64,000 nt of DNA from Fictibacillus nanhaiensis (GCA_017052515.1 JAFHKR010000039.1:1240001-1304000); one strand, 5' to 3'. Shown: positions 51,688-60,518, counted from the first letter of the stretch. Notes: a model not told the origin generated them from the sequence alone. Translations and numbers: made by a program.

Positions 51688-52536
51688 TTAAATACTCGTA
51701 CGAAGATCCCAAAGCTCAGGGAAGAAGCGTTGATCTAATACTTTCTTAAGATAGTTCACGCCTGAAGATCCGCCTGTTCCAACTTTGAAACCTATGATGC
51801 GTTCTACGGTCTTCATATGTCGGAAACGCCACTGCTGCAACCAATCTTCAATATCTACAAGCTTTTCAGCTAATTCATACAGATCCCAATACTTCTCTAC
51901 ATTTCGGTACACTTCTAGCCAAGCTGCTTCTACCGATGCGTTATATTCATAACGCTTCGTCACATCACGGTTCAGTACTTCGTCGTCGATGTGTAGTCCG
52001 GCTTTCGCGAGTGCCTGAATGGAAACGTCGTACAAACTTGGTGTGTGAAGTGCAGCTGTTAGCTGTTCGTGAAGGTCAGCGTCTTTTTTGTAAATTTCTA
52101 AAATGTGCGGTGTCTTATAACCGAGTGCAAATTCAATCATGCGATATTGATACGATTGAAAGCCTGATGCTTGTCCAAGCTTATCGCGAAACTCCATATA
52201 TTCTGCTGGCGTCAAAGTAGAAAGTACATCCCATGATTCGATGATCTGGGACTGAATCTTAGAAACTCGCGCAAGCATTTTAAACGCTGAATGAAGGTTT
52301 CCATCTTCAATGGAAGAAATTGCTGAACGCGTTTCGTGAAGAATGAGCTTCATCCAAAGCTCTGACACTTGGTGGATAATAATAAACAACATTTCATCAT
52401 GATGACCGGATAGCCGTTTCTGACCCGACAAGATCTTATCTAGGTTCAGGTACTCACCATACGTCATTGAATTGATAAAGTCCGTGTGAAGTCCCTTTTC
52501 TGTTTCTTTGCTGTCCAATTTTTTCTGCTCTGTCAT
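51688..52536 (-). CDS. kynA: Tryptophan 2,3-dioxygenase
   Basis: A 282-residue haem enzyme oxidising L-tryptophan to N-formylkynurenine. Conserved blocks: [74 protein letters not shown] (proximal haem His) and [13 protein letters not shown] 52536 follows GGGGGAGTG. The usual partners kynB and kynU are not in the window. Confidence 0.97.
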   Translation of the reverse strand: MTEQKKLDSKETEKGLHTDFINSMTYGEYLNLDKILSGQKRLSGHHDEMLFIIIHQVSELWMKLILHETRSAISSIEDGNLHSAFKMLARVSKIQSQIIESWDVLSTLTPAEYMEFRDKLGQASGFQSYQYRMIEFALGYKTPHILEIYKKDADLHEQLTAALHTPSLYDVSIQALAKAGLHIDDEVLNRDVTKRYEYNASVEAAWLEVYRNVEKYWDLYELAEKLVDIEDWLQQWRFRHMKTVERIIGFKVGTGGSSGVNYLKKVLDQRFFPELWDLRTSI

Positions 52537-52631
52537 TGAAATCCACTCCCCCGACAAAATACTAGTATGTCACCGCTTTCATTATACATGATTCATGAGG
52601 AAGTATCGGGTTATATTTGGACAAAAAAATA

Positions 52632-52655
52632 AAACCCGGAACGAATTCCGGGTTT
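52632..52655 (-). terminator. Terminator of the spore protein gene
   Basis: AAACCCGGAA (52632-52641) pairs perfectly with TTCCGGGTTT (52646-52655); an A-rich run precedes it, giving T on the minus strand. Confidence 0.9.
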
Positions 52656-52677
52656 CTTCTTACAAGGAGGTTACTGA

Positions 52678-52866
52678 TTAACGAAGTCCGCCTAGCGCTT
52701 GAGCTACAAGACGCTTAGTGATTTCGCCACCTACAGATCCGTTTGCACGAGAAGTTGTGTCTGGTCCAAGATGTACTCCGAACTCAGCAGCGATCTCTTG
52801 TTTCATTGCGTCAAGAGCTCCTTGTGCTCCAGGAACCACGATTTGGTTGCTGTTATTACGTGCCAT
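52678..52866 (-). CDS. Alpha/beta-type small acid-soluble spore protein
   Basis: A 62-residue DNA-binding protein that coats spore DNA. Features are [20 protein letters not shown], the GPR protease site around [20 protein letters not shown], and the conserved [14 protein letters not shown] has GGAGG. It is transcribed from a sigma-G promoter at 52925-52954. Confidence 0.97.
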   Translation of the reverse strand: MARNNSNQIVVPGAQGALDAMKQEIAAEFGVHLGPDTTSRANGSVGGEITKRLVAQALGGLR

Positions 52867-52924
52867 GCGATTTCCCTCCTTTGGGATAATATGTACGAAA
52901 AACTGATTTGTTTTCCGTTAAATG

Positions 52925-52954
52925 TAGTATGGGTTAATTCTGAAAACCTATTCA
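52925..52954 (-). promoter_or_regulatory. Sigma-G promoter of the spore protein gene
   Basis: On the minus strand TGAATA (52954-52949) and CATACTA (52931-52925) are separated by 17 bases, matching the forespore sigma-G consensus. It lies about 60 bases upstream of the spore protein ATG. Confidence 0.85.
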
Positions 52955-52994
52955 TAGAAATATAATTTTTTTTTCAAAAAAAAACAAGAACTCG

Positions 52995-53183
52995 TTATAA
53001 GTCCTTGTTCTTCAGCTCTTGGCTTAACAAATCTTCTTCTATTAATTGTGCTCTCTTTAACTCTTTTGCAGAATGTTTTTTAAAAAAGACTACCGTTCTC
53101 CAAGCAAAAATCGTAAAGAGGGCAAGCGTAATCAAAGCCGGTATGTACTCAAGTTTGTTCTCTGGAAATACGATTGGTAACAT
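52995..53183 (-). CDS. Small single-pass membrane protein
   Basis: A 62-residue protein: membrane helix YIPALITLALFTIFAWRTVV, basic KKHSAKELKR, acidic tail. ATG 53183 follows AAGGGTG. Function is unknown. Confidence 0.6.
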   Translation of the reverse strand: MLPIVFPENKLEYIPALITLALFTIFAWRTVVFFKKHSAKELKRAQLIEEDLLSQELKNKDL

Positions 53184-53248
53184 ATCTTTGCACCCTTTCG
53201 GTAAACAATTCCGTCTTATTATACCAAATACGAACAATAATTGATATG

Positions 53249-53875
53249 TTATACAGTGGTATTTGTGTTGTTTCTGTTAACGCTTTCTACTTGTTTCGCA
53301 CGTTTGTCTGTGAGTTTGCTAAGTGCGATAACCATTACAATACCGAGCGCAAAGCCTGCTAAGATATCTGATGGATAATGAACACCGACATAAACACGGC
53401 TTAAACCGAGTAAGAAAGGAAGGATAACACCTACAACTAAGATCCAGGGCTTTTGAAACCTTTGGTAGAGAAGAACCGCTGCAAACAAATAAAACGTTGT
53501 TCCTACCATGGCATTTCCGCTTGGAAAACTATATCCGTCTTCTTCTAGCAAGCGGAAGTCTTGTGGCCTTTCCCGTTGAAACATGGACTTCACTAGCAAG
53601 TTCAGACCATAAGAAACCAGAATACTTCCGATCAGTAACAAGCTGTTTCTCCATTTTTTCATTATGAAAAGAACAATTGCACCTAGTAAACAGAGTCCAG
53701 CGAGCACTTTTACATCCCCTACGTGAGTGAAGGCTAGAACGATTTCATTTAACCAATCTCTTCGGAAATTTAAAACAAGCTCTCTTAAACTCGAATCGAA
53801 CGTTGTTATGAAACTTGAGCTGTAAAACGAAAGACTGACAAAGATTAAAATACATAAACTCAAAGTTTTTTTCAT
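53249..53875 (-). CDS. PAP2 family membrane phosphatase
   Basis: A 208-residue, six-helix lipid phosphatase-like protein with the three PAP2 motifs: KSMFQRERP, PSGNAM and SRVYVGVHYPSD. Such enzymes dephosphorylate undecaprenyl pyrophosphate or phosphatidate at the outer face. An N-terminal hydrophobic segment could be a signal anchor. Direct repeats lie upstream at 53944-54027. Confidence 0.92.
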   Translation of the reverse strand: MKKTLSLCILIFVSLSFYSSSFITTFDSSLRELVLNFRRDWLNEIVLAFTHVGDVKVLAGLCLLGAIVLFIMKKWRNSLLLIGSILVSYGLNLLVKSMFQRERPQDFRLLEEDGYSFPSGNAMVGTTFYLFAAVLLYQRFQKPWILVVGVILPFLLGLSRVYVGVHYPSDILAGFALGIVMVIALSKLTDKRAKQVESVNRNNTNTTV

Positions 53876-53943
53876 TATTATTCCCCCTACATCTCATATT
53901 ACTTCACGTCATCCAATATTAGGAATAACAATTCGGGGGATTA

Positions 53944-54027
53944 CGGATAAAAATTAATTTACTACGTAATTAATTCATATTACCTCGTATAAAAATCCGA
54001 TTACTACGTAATTCTTTATCTCTGTTT
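53944..54027. repeat. 42-bp tandem repeat with TTACTACGTAATT core upstream of PAP2
   Basis: TTACTACGTAATT occurs exactly at 53959 and 54001, with a degenerate form TTACCTCGTAT midway at 53980, so the spacing is 21 then 21 bases. Each copy is preceded by an ATAAAAAT tract. A similar TTACTACATAATTAATT is near 17560. It could be a regulator binding array or duplicated sequence. Confidence 0.55.
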
Positions 54028-54103
54028 CCCTGAAAAGTACATATCAACCATTATCCTCCTGGAGAGTACACTCATAATTTATCAACTCACTCTTCAAAAA
54101 GAA

Positions 54104-54129
54104 AAAGTCCTCCTACAAAGGAGAACTTT
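54104..54129 (-). terminator. Terminator of trhO
   Basis: AAAGTcCTCC (54104-54113) pairs with GGAGaACTTT (54120-54129), one mismatch, overlapping the stop codon; A-rich sequence before gives T on the minus strand. Confidence 0.65.
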
Positions 54130-55036
54130 CGCTTTCTGCTTCACATTCTTTGATATAACGGTTCCACGGATGTTCTCTGCATTCTGTGCTGCACGAGCGT
54201 TTATGTTCATGCTCACACTCTTCACACATCAACAGATGCGCGTTGCATTCTGGATTTCCGCATTTCACATAACGTTCTTCAGGGTTTCCGCAGTGATAAC
54301 ACTTACCTACTACAACCTCTTCCCCTGTTCGGTTAACCGGTACGGAAATCCGCTCATCAAACACATAACACTTTCCGTCCCATAGCTTACCTTTGGCTTC
54401 TTCATCATAGCCGTAGGATATGATTCCGCCTTCAAGCTGAGATACGTCCTTGAATCCTTCTTTGACCAAGAAACCTGAGAACTTTTCACAACGAATACCG
54501 CCTGTACAGTAAGTAAGAACTTTTTTATCTTTAAACTGACTAAAGTTCTCTCTCACCCATTGTGGCAGCTCGCGGAATGTTTCTACGTCCGGTCTGATCG
54601 CATTTTTAAAATGGCCGAGGTCGTATTCGTATGTGTTACGGGCATCCAAAATCACGACATCTTCTGATTCCATTGCTTCGAGCCATTCTTTTGGAGATAG
54701 ATGTTTACCCGTAAGTTCGTTTGGATTCACATCATCTTCCAAACTTAAATGAACGAGCTCTGGACGTACGCGAACCTTCATCTTTTTGAAGGCATGTTCG
54801 TTCGATTTCTCTATTTTAAAAACCGTATCCGCAAACAGAGGATCATTTTTCATGACCTGCATGTATGATTCGGTTTGCTCTACCGTTCCTGACACGGTTC
54901 CGTTGATCCCTTCATTCGCCACAAGGATTCTGCCCTTTAACCCGATCTCCTTACAAAGAGCGAGATGTTCTTCTTTAAATGATTCAGGGTCTTCGATTGT
55001 TACGTATTTATAATACAATAATACTTGAAAGTCCAT
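54113..55036 (-). CDS. trhO: tRNA uridine(34) hydroxylase TrhO (rhodanese-domain)
   Basis: A 307-residue UPF0176/YbfQ-type protein. An N-terminal acylphosphatase-like region ([20 protein letters not shown]) precedes a rhodanese domain with [20 protein letters not shown] (active Cys). The C-terminal Cys-rich zinc region is [17 protein letters not shown] and [14 protein letters not shown]. It hydroxylates U34 of tRNAs toward 5-methoxyuridine. ATG 55036 follows GGTGG. Confidence 0.95.
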   Translation of the reverse strand: MDFQVLLYYKYVTIEDPESFKEEHLALCKEIGLKGRILVANEGINGTVSGTVEQTESYMQVMKNDPLFADTVFKIEKSNEHAFKKMKVRVRPELVHLSLEDDVNPNELTGKHLSPKEWLEAMESEDVVILDARNTYEYDLGHFKNAIRPDVETFRELPQWVRENFSQFKDKKVLTYCTGGIRCEKFSGFLVKEGFKDVSQLEGGIISYGYDEEAKGKLWDGKCYVFDERISVPVNRTGEEVVVGKCYHCGNPEERYVKCGNPECNAHLLMCEECEHEHKRSCSTECREHPWNRYIKECEAESESSPL

Positions 55037-55103
55037 GATTACCACCTACTTATACTTCTTAAAAAAACTACCTTACCTATAATAACAAATTATGAGAAAA
55101 AGA

Positions 55104-55129
55104 AAAATACAGGACGCGTCCTGTATTTT
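55104..55129. terminator. Palindromic terminator of the ankyrin gene
   Basis: A perfect 26-bp palindrome, AAAATACAGGACG then its complement, has T runs on both ends. It overlaps the stop codon of the ankyrin gene. Confidence 0.8.
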
Positions 55130-55616
55130 AGATTTTATTTAGTGTACTGTTTCTCAAAATTTCAGCTGCCTCATGCGCTTCTTCATCTTCAGCCAATTCA
55201 AGGGCTGTTTTTCCATCTTCTTTGGCGAGGTAAGGGTCTGCTCCTTTTTCGATAAAGTAAGCGATCATCTCAGGATCGTTATGCTGAGCGGCTTGATGGA
55301 GAATGGTCCATCCTCCGCTCTGCTTTTCGTTAATATCCGCTCCGTGCGAAAGAAGAAGACTCATCATCTCTTGTCGATTCTTCATATTTGCTGCCGCTGC
55401 ATGAAGCGGAGTGTTAGCCATATTATTACCGGATTTCACTTGAACATCCGCTCCGTGATCAAGCAACAGTCTCACAATCTCCAAATGACCAAAATGCGCT
55501 GCTAGATGAAGAGGCGACCACCCTTCACTGAGTCCGTTTATGTTTGTTTCTTCGTTTTTCAAAAGTTCTTCAACTACTGTTATATTTCCATCCATTGCTG
55601 CTTGGTGCAGATTCAT
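55128..55616 (-). CDS. Ankyrin repeat protein
   Basis: A 162-residue protein of about four ankyrin repeats (GWSPLHLAAHFGHLEIVRLL, NTPLHAAAANMKNRQEMMSL, GWTILHQAAQHNDPEMIAYF, GKTALELAEDEEAHEAAEIL). A protein-protein interaction module; partner unknown. ATG 55616 follows AAAGGGTGG. No signal peptide. Confidence 0.93.
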   Translation of the reverse strand: MNLHQAAMDGNITVVEELLKNEETNINGLSEGWSPLHLAAHFGHLEIVRLLLDHGADVQVKSGNNMANTPLHAAAANMKNRQEMMSLLLSHGADINEKQSGGWTILHQAAQHNDPEMIAYFIEKGADPYLAKEDGKTALELAEDEEAHEAAEILRNSTLNKI

Positions 55617-55793
55617 AATATCCACCCTTTCTGAATGTTGTTAGACGACTACTTCGACTTCCTGACACAAAAACCCTTTCCTATACAATTATTTACAAAA
55701 TTTTTCTCTCATTACCAGTTGTTTCGTGGTCAAAATTATGTGAACATTTAAATAGGGAAAGTCGTTGGAGGAATTGGATATACGGGGGATATT

Positions 55794-56573
55794 ATGCGTT
55801 TAAAAATATTATCTATTTCATTGGCTGCTTTTCTCGCTATGACAACAGCAGCACATGCTTCAACACCATATACGGTTCAACAAAATGACACACTGTGGAA
55901 GATCGCACAGCACCAAAATGTAAGCGTATCAAATGTAATCGGAATGAATCAGTTGAGTAGCCATAACATCTATCCTGGTCAAACACTATACATTCCATCC
56001 TCTTCAAATCTCCACAAAGTAGTACTTGGAGAGACACTTAACAAAATCGCTTCGGCGTCAAATGTTAGTTTATGGGCAATTCAACAGGCAAACCCACAGA
56101 TCAAAGAGATCAACTGGGTTTACCCTGGTCAAGTGATCGAGCTGCCAGCTTCTGTTGCTAAACAACAGTCAGCACCTAAATCCGCAGCACCTGCACAACC
56201 TTCTGTCGGTTCTACTGCTAGACAAGTTTCACTGCTTGTAAATGCAGAGCGTCAAAAAGCCGGCCTTGCCCCATTAACACTTGATGCTGAACTCAGCAAT
56301 GTAGCTTTAGCAAAAGCTAAAGACATGATTCAGAATAACTATTTTGATCACAACTCACCGACTTACGGATCACCGTTTGACATGATGCGCAGCTTTGGAA
56401 TCAATTACACAGCTGCAGGTGAGAACATTGCAAAAGGACAAACTTCACCACAAGCTGTTATGACAGACTGGATGAACAGTCCTGGTCACCGCCAAAACAT
56501 TTTAAGCTCTAACTACGACTCTATCGGAGTTGGTTATTTTGAGGGAGCTTGGGTACAATTATTTAAAAAATAA
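55794..56573 (+). CDS. Secreted LysM-CAP domain protein
   Basis: A 259-residue exported protein. The signal peptide ends near AHA-S (residue 23). Two LysM peptidoglycan-binding motifs follow (YTVQQNDTLWKIAQHQNVSV, HKVVLGETLNKIASASNVSL). After a Pro/Ala/Ser linker comes a CAP (SCP/PR1) domain with LVNAERQKAGLAPL, NNYFDHNSPTYGSPFDMM and GENIAKGQ. It resembles Bacillus YkwD-type proteins, which bind the wall or spore cortex. ATG follows GGGGG. Own terminator. Confidence 0.94.
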   Translation: MRLKILSISLAAFLAMTTAAHASTPYTVQQNDTLWKIAQHQNVSVSNVIGMNQLSSHNIYPGQTLYIPSSSNLHKVVLGETLNKIASASNVSLWAIQQANPQIKEINWVYPGQVIELPASVAKQQSAPKSAAPAQPSVGSTARQVSLLVNAERQKAGLAPLTLDAELSNVALAKAKDMIQNNYFDHNSPTYGSPFDMMRSFGINYTAAGENIAKGQTSPQAVMTDWMNSPGHRQNILSSNYDSIGVGYFEGAWVQLFKK

Positions 56574-56600
56574 GGATCTTCCGCACGACTTTCCACAACT

Positions 56601-56630
56601 AACATGCAGCTTTTCTGGCCGCATGTTTTT
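56601..56630 (+). terminator. Terminator of the LysM-CAP gene
   Basis: AACATGC (56601-56607) pairs with GCATGTT (56621-56627), followed by T6 with the stem end. Confidence 0.8.
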
Positions 56631-57169
56631 TATATGTAAATAAACCGGTTATCTGACTGTATTTCAAGAACGACATCCTGTATATCTTGAGGAGTAAGAA
56701 GACTTGTATGTAGAAGATGCTTGTGATTAAGTTCAGACTGTAAGAACTCATCAAAAAGAATCAAACATCTTTCGCCCATTCGTTCTTCTTCATTTCGCAG
56801 GGCGTCCCTTTTAACCAACGTTTCTTTATCTGCCCAAAGAACTACGTATCTAATCGTAACTCCTGGATCTCTTAGCTGGTTTCTTAACCATTCAGCATCC
56901 TTTGGAAAGATGATGTAATCGATAACGACGTCACTTCCATATCGTACAAAGTTTCTTGTAAGGTGAAGAATGTTATTCCATATTAAATCATGCTCCTGTT
57001 CACTTTCCCAAGGTTTCTCTCTACCGTTTCTGTGCATATGACTGATATCATCGCCTGATAGATAGGCACTATGAGTTAAACGATTTACCAGTTCCGTTGA
57101 TGTTGTTGATTTGCCGACTCCTGCCGGCCCTGATAGGAGATAAACGGTTCTTCCATTTTCCATTGTCAC
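56630..57169 (-). CDS. P-loop small-molecule kinase (AAA_33/zeta-like)
   Basis: A 179-residue kinase: Walker A LLSGPAGVGKSTTSTEL, YLSGDDISHMHRNGREKPWE, a DVVIDYIIFPKDAEWLRNQL strand and a lid LVKRDALRNEEERMGER. It resembles chloramphenicol phosphotransferase/zeta-like P-loop kinases; substrate unknown. GTG 57169 follows GGAGG at 7 bases. It lies 16 bases after the AbrB gene and is probably cotranscribed. Confidence 0.8.
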   Translation of the reverse strand: MTMENGRTVYLLSGPAGVGKSTTSTELVNRLTHSAYLSGDDISHMHRNGREKPWESEQEHDLIWNNILHLTRNFVRYGSDVVIDYIIFPKDAEWLRNQLRDPGVTIRYVVLWADKETLVKRDALRNEEERMGERCLILFDEFLQSELNHKHLLHTSLLTPQDIQDVVLEIQSDNRFIYI

Positions 57170-57185
57170 TGGTGTTCCTCCACAC

Positions 57186-57458
57186 TTAAAACTTCAATTC
57201 TAATTCTTCTAAAAGTGCTTTTGCTCCTTTTGGACTGAGCACAAACTTCCCTCCAGCATAAGCTGTATTGTCATCAGTAACTTCTCCTGTAATCACACAA
57301 GAATTATTCGGTATGTATTTCTTTAAAATAATGCGGTCGTCTTCTACAAAGATTTCAATGCCATCTCTAATATCTAAATCCATCATACGACGCAATTCAA
57401 TTGGAATCACAATTCTTCCTAACTCATCCACTTTTCTCACAATCCCCGTGCTTTTCAT
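57186..57458 (-). CDS. AbrB family transition-state regulator
   Basis: A 90-residue swapped-hairpin DNA-binding protein: MKSTGIVRKVDELGRIVIPI, ELRRMMDLDIRDGIEIFVED, then CVITGEVTDDNTAYAGGKFV (C-terminal multimerisation domain). Very close to Bacillus AbrB/Abh; it could be either or another paralog. ATG 57458 follows GGGAAGG. An AT-rich 240-base upstream region may hold its own binding sites. Confidence 0.92.
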   Translation of the reverse strand: MKSTGIVRKVDELGRIVIPIELRRMMDLDIRDGIEIFVEDDRIILKKYIPNNSCVITGEVTDDNTAYAGGKFVLSPKGAKALLEELELKF

Positions 57459-57699
57459 TTGTTTTACCTTCCCTTTCATTCCAAGCGGAGTATTACATTC
57501 TGTTTTGAGGTTGCACCACTTGGTAAATAATGTTTTTTATGACTGAATTAATCATCTCAAAAACTTCTAAAAATAGGAAGGGGATTTGGGTTGGGTTAAT
57601 TTATTGAGTAAATAGAACTAATTTAAAAGAACAAAATGCAAAAATACGATTTTTTGTATTTGTCATGAGGCAAGAATCTTATAACTTTTTTCCAAAATA

Positions 57700-57730
57700 A
57701 AAGCTTGCAGGAAAATTTCCTGCAAGCTTT
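57700..57730 (-). terminator. Terminator of the methyltransferase gene
   Basis: A perfect 15-bp inverted repeat, AAAGCTTGCAGGAAA (57700-57714) with its complement at 57716-57730, overlaps the stop codon. Confidence 0.85.
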
Positions 57731-58445
57731 AAACAGATTTTTTCATTACGACATAGGTTATGGCATTAGTCGTAAGAAGGACAGGTCTTAGATTACGTAC
57801 GATTTTAAAACTTAACGGATTTATGACTGCTTTTAAAATTTCCCAGTTAGGATAGGAATCCTTAAGCAATTTGCTCATATCATTCGTATTCATGTTAATT
57901 TCAATAAGAGCTTCTAGTGGTGTTTGAGTTTCTAGATCAGTCTCTGTGACTTCGGAGTTTACAATCAAGCAATTTACACCACCGTTACGAGTTCCTCTTT
58001 CCATTCGTTGAAGAACCGATCTTAAAGATTCAACAGAATCAGCATGTTCTAGACTTGAAACAGCTACGATAAAATCATATGCATCTTCTTTGATTTCATA
58101 TGTGCTTATGTCTGCATTTATAGGCTTGATATGATCCAATACTTCAAACTCTTTGCTATATTGTTCTAGTTTTTCAAGTGCGGAGTCTAGGAAGTCGACG
58201 CAATCAATGGCAACACCTTGGCTTTTATATGCTTGAGCTAATGGGATACTATTTCTCCCCACACCAGAGCCTAAATCTAATATTCGAACATCTTTTAATT
58301 TACTTAATAAAGGTACTATCTCCATCACTGTTCTGACAGGTTTGTTAAGCCATGAACCTTTTTCAAACAGCTTATAATTATCATAACAATAATCATGGTA
58401 TTCTTTTTCTTCTTGACGAATTCTCTCTAATTTATTCAAGCTCAA
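57729..58445 (-). CDS. SAM-dependent methyltransferase
   Basis: About 238 residues, class I Rossmann methyltransferase: motif I VRILDLGSGVGRNSIPLAQA, acidic VAIDCVDFLDSALEKL, IKPINADISTYE, and YDFIVAVSSLEHADSVESL. GGAGG lies 4 bases before TTG 58445 and 10 before TTG 58439; either may start. It follows the TetR gene at 50 bases on the same strand. Substrate unknown. Confidence 0.85.
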   Translation of the reverse strand: MSLNKLERIRQEEKEYHDYCYDNYKLFEKGSWLNKPVRTVMEIVPLLSKLKDVRILDLGSGVGRNSIPLAQAYKSQGVAIDCVDFLDSALEKLEQYSKEFEVLDHIKPINADISTYEIKEDAYDFIVAVSSLEHADSVESLRSVLQRMERGTRNGGVNCLIVNSEVTETDLETQTPLEALIEINMNTNDMSKLLKDSYPNWEILKAVINPLSFKIVRNLRPVLLTTNAITYVVMKKSV

Positions 58446-58495
58446 GAATCCTCCATTCACTAAACAGGAATCAATTACACTCACTTCACGGACAA

Positions 58496-59041
58496 CTATT
58501 TTTGAAAATCAGAAAATCCTTCTAATGCTTTATTAATATTAGGCTCAAAATCAATCGCATCAAGCATAGCAATTCCTTCTACTATAATGAACGTTAAAGG
58601 TGCTAGTTTCTCTTTTTCTTCATCGTCAGCTTGAATGAGTTCAGAACAGTATTGGATAAAACTATTCCCGATCTGTTTTGCAATTGAATAATAAGGCTCT
58701 TCTTTTTTGGAAGCTCGTGCAATTAACTCGAGCCAGAGCTGAATGTAGGGTTTCACGACAGGGTTTTTGATCAATTGGTAAAGATGCGGTACTAATTGAT
58801 TAAATGGAATCGGAACTGTTCGCGCCTGTTCAAGAATAGTAATCAGGTTATCAGATATCTGGGTTAACACTTCTGTCATTAGCTCTTCTTTGTCTTGATA
58901 ATAATGAAGCAGCATTCTGTCACTGGTCCCTGCAGCCTGTGCTAAACTTCTTAAGCTTCCTGACTGAAGACCGTTTGTGAGAATATGTTTCGCCATTTTT
59001 TCTTGAATCTCTTGTTTTCGTAATTCGCCTTTTTTCATCAC
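58496..59041 (-). CDS. TetR family transcriptional regulator
   Basis: A 181-residue repressor. N-terminal HTH KHILTNGLQSGSLRSLAQAA, GTSDRMLLHYYQDKEELMTE is the TetR signature; the rest is the helical ligand domain. Divergent from the membrane protein gene at 59134, with two palindromes between them. Confidence 0.92.
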   Translation of the reverse strand: MMKKGELRKQEIQEKMAKHILTNGLQSGSLRSLAQAAGTSDRMLLHYYQDKEELMTEVLTQISDNLITILEQARTVPIPFNQLVPHLYQLIKNPVVKPYIQLWLELIARASKKEEPYYSIAKQIGNSFIQYCSELIQADDEEKEKLAPLTFIIVEGIAMLDAIDFEPNINKALEGFSDFQK

Positions 59042-59062
59042 ATTTTCCTCGTTGCATTTTTT

Positions 59063-59105
59063 ATGTAGTATATGCTACATTTTAATTATGTAGCAAGTGC
59101 TACAT
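59063..59105. promoter_or_regulatory. Two TetR-type operators in the divergent promoter
   Basis: ATGTAGTATATGCTACAT (59063-59080) and ATGTAGCAAGTGCTACAT (59088-59105) are near-identical 18-bp palindromes whose centres are 25 bp apart. The second is ATGTAGCA/TGCTACAT with a two-base centre. They likely bind the TetR protein and control both genes. Confidence 0.85.
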
Positions 59106-59133
59106 TTTTGTGAAAATGGGAGGGATATAATAA

Positions 59134-59577
59134 ATGAAGAACAGTGAAGTTGCAGAAGTTAGCGGTTTAGAATCACCACGTTTTTTCAGTAAGAAACAAA
59201 CAGGAATTTTAATCGCATTTGGAATTGTTTTTTGGTTTTGTGGAGCGATGGCTGTTAAATTCGGGTATGCCATTGGTTTATTTGGCCATACGGGCAGTCT
59301 GATTTCTTTCGCTCTTGCTTTACCAGTATCTTGGCTTTCTGTTTTACTTATCGTGAAAGGTGCAGATCTTAAGCCCCTACAAATTGTTCCTGGAATCGGT
59401 TTAGGTCTTGCAACAGCTACATTCTTTGATGGAATTGTTCTAACTTGGGGAACTTGGGTTTATGGTACGAATTCAGATCAGATCAGTTTTGGTGCAGCAT
59501 GGATCTTATGGGGTGCCTTTACGTTTTTGGCATTCGCATTTTTGGAAGCTTACCGAAAAGGAATAAAATTGGCATAA
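59134..59577 (+). CDS. Four-helix membrane protein under TetR control
   Basis: A 147-residue protein with four hydrophobic segments (GILIAFGIVFWFCGAMAVKF, SFALALPVSWLSVLLIVKGA, GIGLGLATATFFDGIVLTWG, AWILWGAFTFLAFAFLEAYR). Size and layout recall small efflux-like or DUF5367-type proteins; I cannot assign it. Its promoter carries both TetR operators, so it is probably induced by the TetR ligand. Confidence 0.8.
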   Translation: MKNSEVAEVSGLESPRFFSKKQTGILIAFGIVFWFCGAMAVKFGYAIGLFGHTGSLISFALALPVSWLSVLLIVKGADLKPLQIVPGIGLGLATATFFDGIVLTWGTWVYGTNSDQISFGAAWILWGAFTFLAFAFLEAYRKGIKLA

Positions 59578-59590
59578 AGCGTTCAAAAAA

Positions 59591-59626
59591 ATACCAAGTA
59601 CACTTCAAAAGCGGTGTACTTGGTAT
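59591..59626. terminator. Bidirectional intrinsic terminator
   Basis: ATACCAAGTACAC (59591-59603) pairs perfectly with GTGTACTTGGTAT (59614-59626), between convergent genes. Confidence 0.9.
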
Positions 59627-60309
59627 TACTTTACTCTTAAGATTTGACCTGGAAATATGCTGTAGTTACTATCTAGATTGTTCCAGCTTTTGATCTGTTG
59701 AACCGTGCTTCCGTATTGTTGGCTAAGAGAATAAACCGTATCTCCACTCACCACTGTATGATAAGTTGCTTTTTTAGGAAGATTGAAGCTCTTCACAATC
59801 CCATTTACATGTCCTCGCGCAATACTCTCAATAAATGATGTTGTTTTCAACTTATTTGCATCATTTACATTATCTATGAAACCATTCTCTGTTAATAGAG
59901 CAGGCATATTCGATTCACGCAATACATGAAAATCTGCTGTCTTTTGTCCACGATCACTGAAATTTACAACTTTCAAAATTTCCGCATGTAAATGATCTTG
60001 ATACGTTGTTGTAGGTGCTATAGAACCTGGATAGATGTAATCTTCATATCCTGTTCCACCGCCTGCATTCGTGTGAACCGATATGAAAAAATCAGCTCCC
60101 CAAGCGTTTGCAGCATAGGTTCGTTCTGTTAATGACTTTGTTACATCTGACGTCCTGCTCATCAAAACGGAAACATTGCTATATTCAGCAAGTAAAATAT
60201 CTCTTATACGAAGTCCAATTTTTAAAGTAATTGCCTTTTCTGTGAGGTTATTTGCAACCCCTCCAGGATCAGTTCCTCCATGGCCTGGATCGATAAAGAT
60301 TTTCACCAT
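59626..60309 (-). CDS. CwlC-like N-acetylmuramoyl-L-alanine amidase with LysM
   Basis: A 227-residue Amidase_3: zinc ligands in FIDPGHGG (His), NNLTEKAITL (Glu) and FISVHTNAGGGTG (His); catalytic Glu in LLTENGFIDN. The catalytic part closely resembles Bacillus sporulation amidase CwlC (GYEDYIYPGS, RGQKTADFHVLRESNMPALL) and lacks a signal peptide as CwlC does. The C-terminus is one LysM (YHTVVSGDTVYSLSQQYGST), not the SPOR repeats of CwlC. It likely helps lyse the mother cell. ATG 60309 follows GGGGTG. Confidence 0.9.
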   Translation of the reverse strand: MVKIFIDPGHGGTDPGGVANNLTEKAITLKIGLRIRDILLAEYSNVSVLMSRTSDVTKSLTERTYAANAWGADFFISVHTNAGGGTGYEDYIYPGSIAPTTTYQDHLHAEILKVVNFSDRGQKTADFHVLRESNMPALLTENGFIDNVNDANKLKTTSFIESIARGHVNGIVKSFNLPKKATYHTVVSGDTVYSLSQQYGSTVQQIKSWNNLDSNYSIFPGQILRVK

Positions 60310-60328
60310 TTTCATCACCCCTATTATT

Positions 60329-60355
60329 CATCATATGTGGAATCTATGAAATGGT
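60329..60355 (-). promoter_or_regulatory. Possible sigma-K promoter of the amidase gene
   Basis: On the minus strand AC, 16 bases, then CATATGATG approximates the late mother-cell sigma-K consensus (AC-N16-CATAnnnTA) with one mismatch. It lies only about 20 bases before the start codon, which is short. Sigma-K control would match CwlC. Confidence 0.35.
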
Positions 60356-60518
60356 TTGTATATTTACTAGAGTCTTCTAAAAAATTTTATAGAAAGGTAA
60401 CACGCAAACGCCTTATGTTCCATAGTGTCCAATCAAATAGAGTACTTCACTCATAATCTACTATATAGAGAGCAAAACTTCTCTATATCATGCATTACAA
60501 GGATATGGGGTGTCTTTT

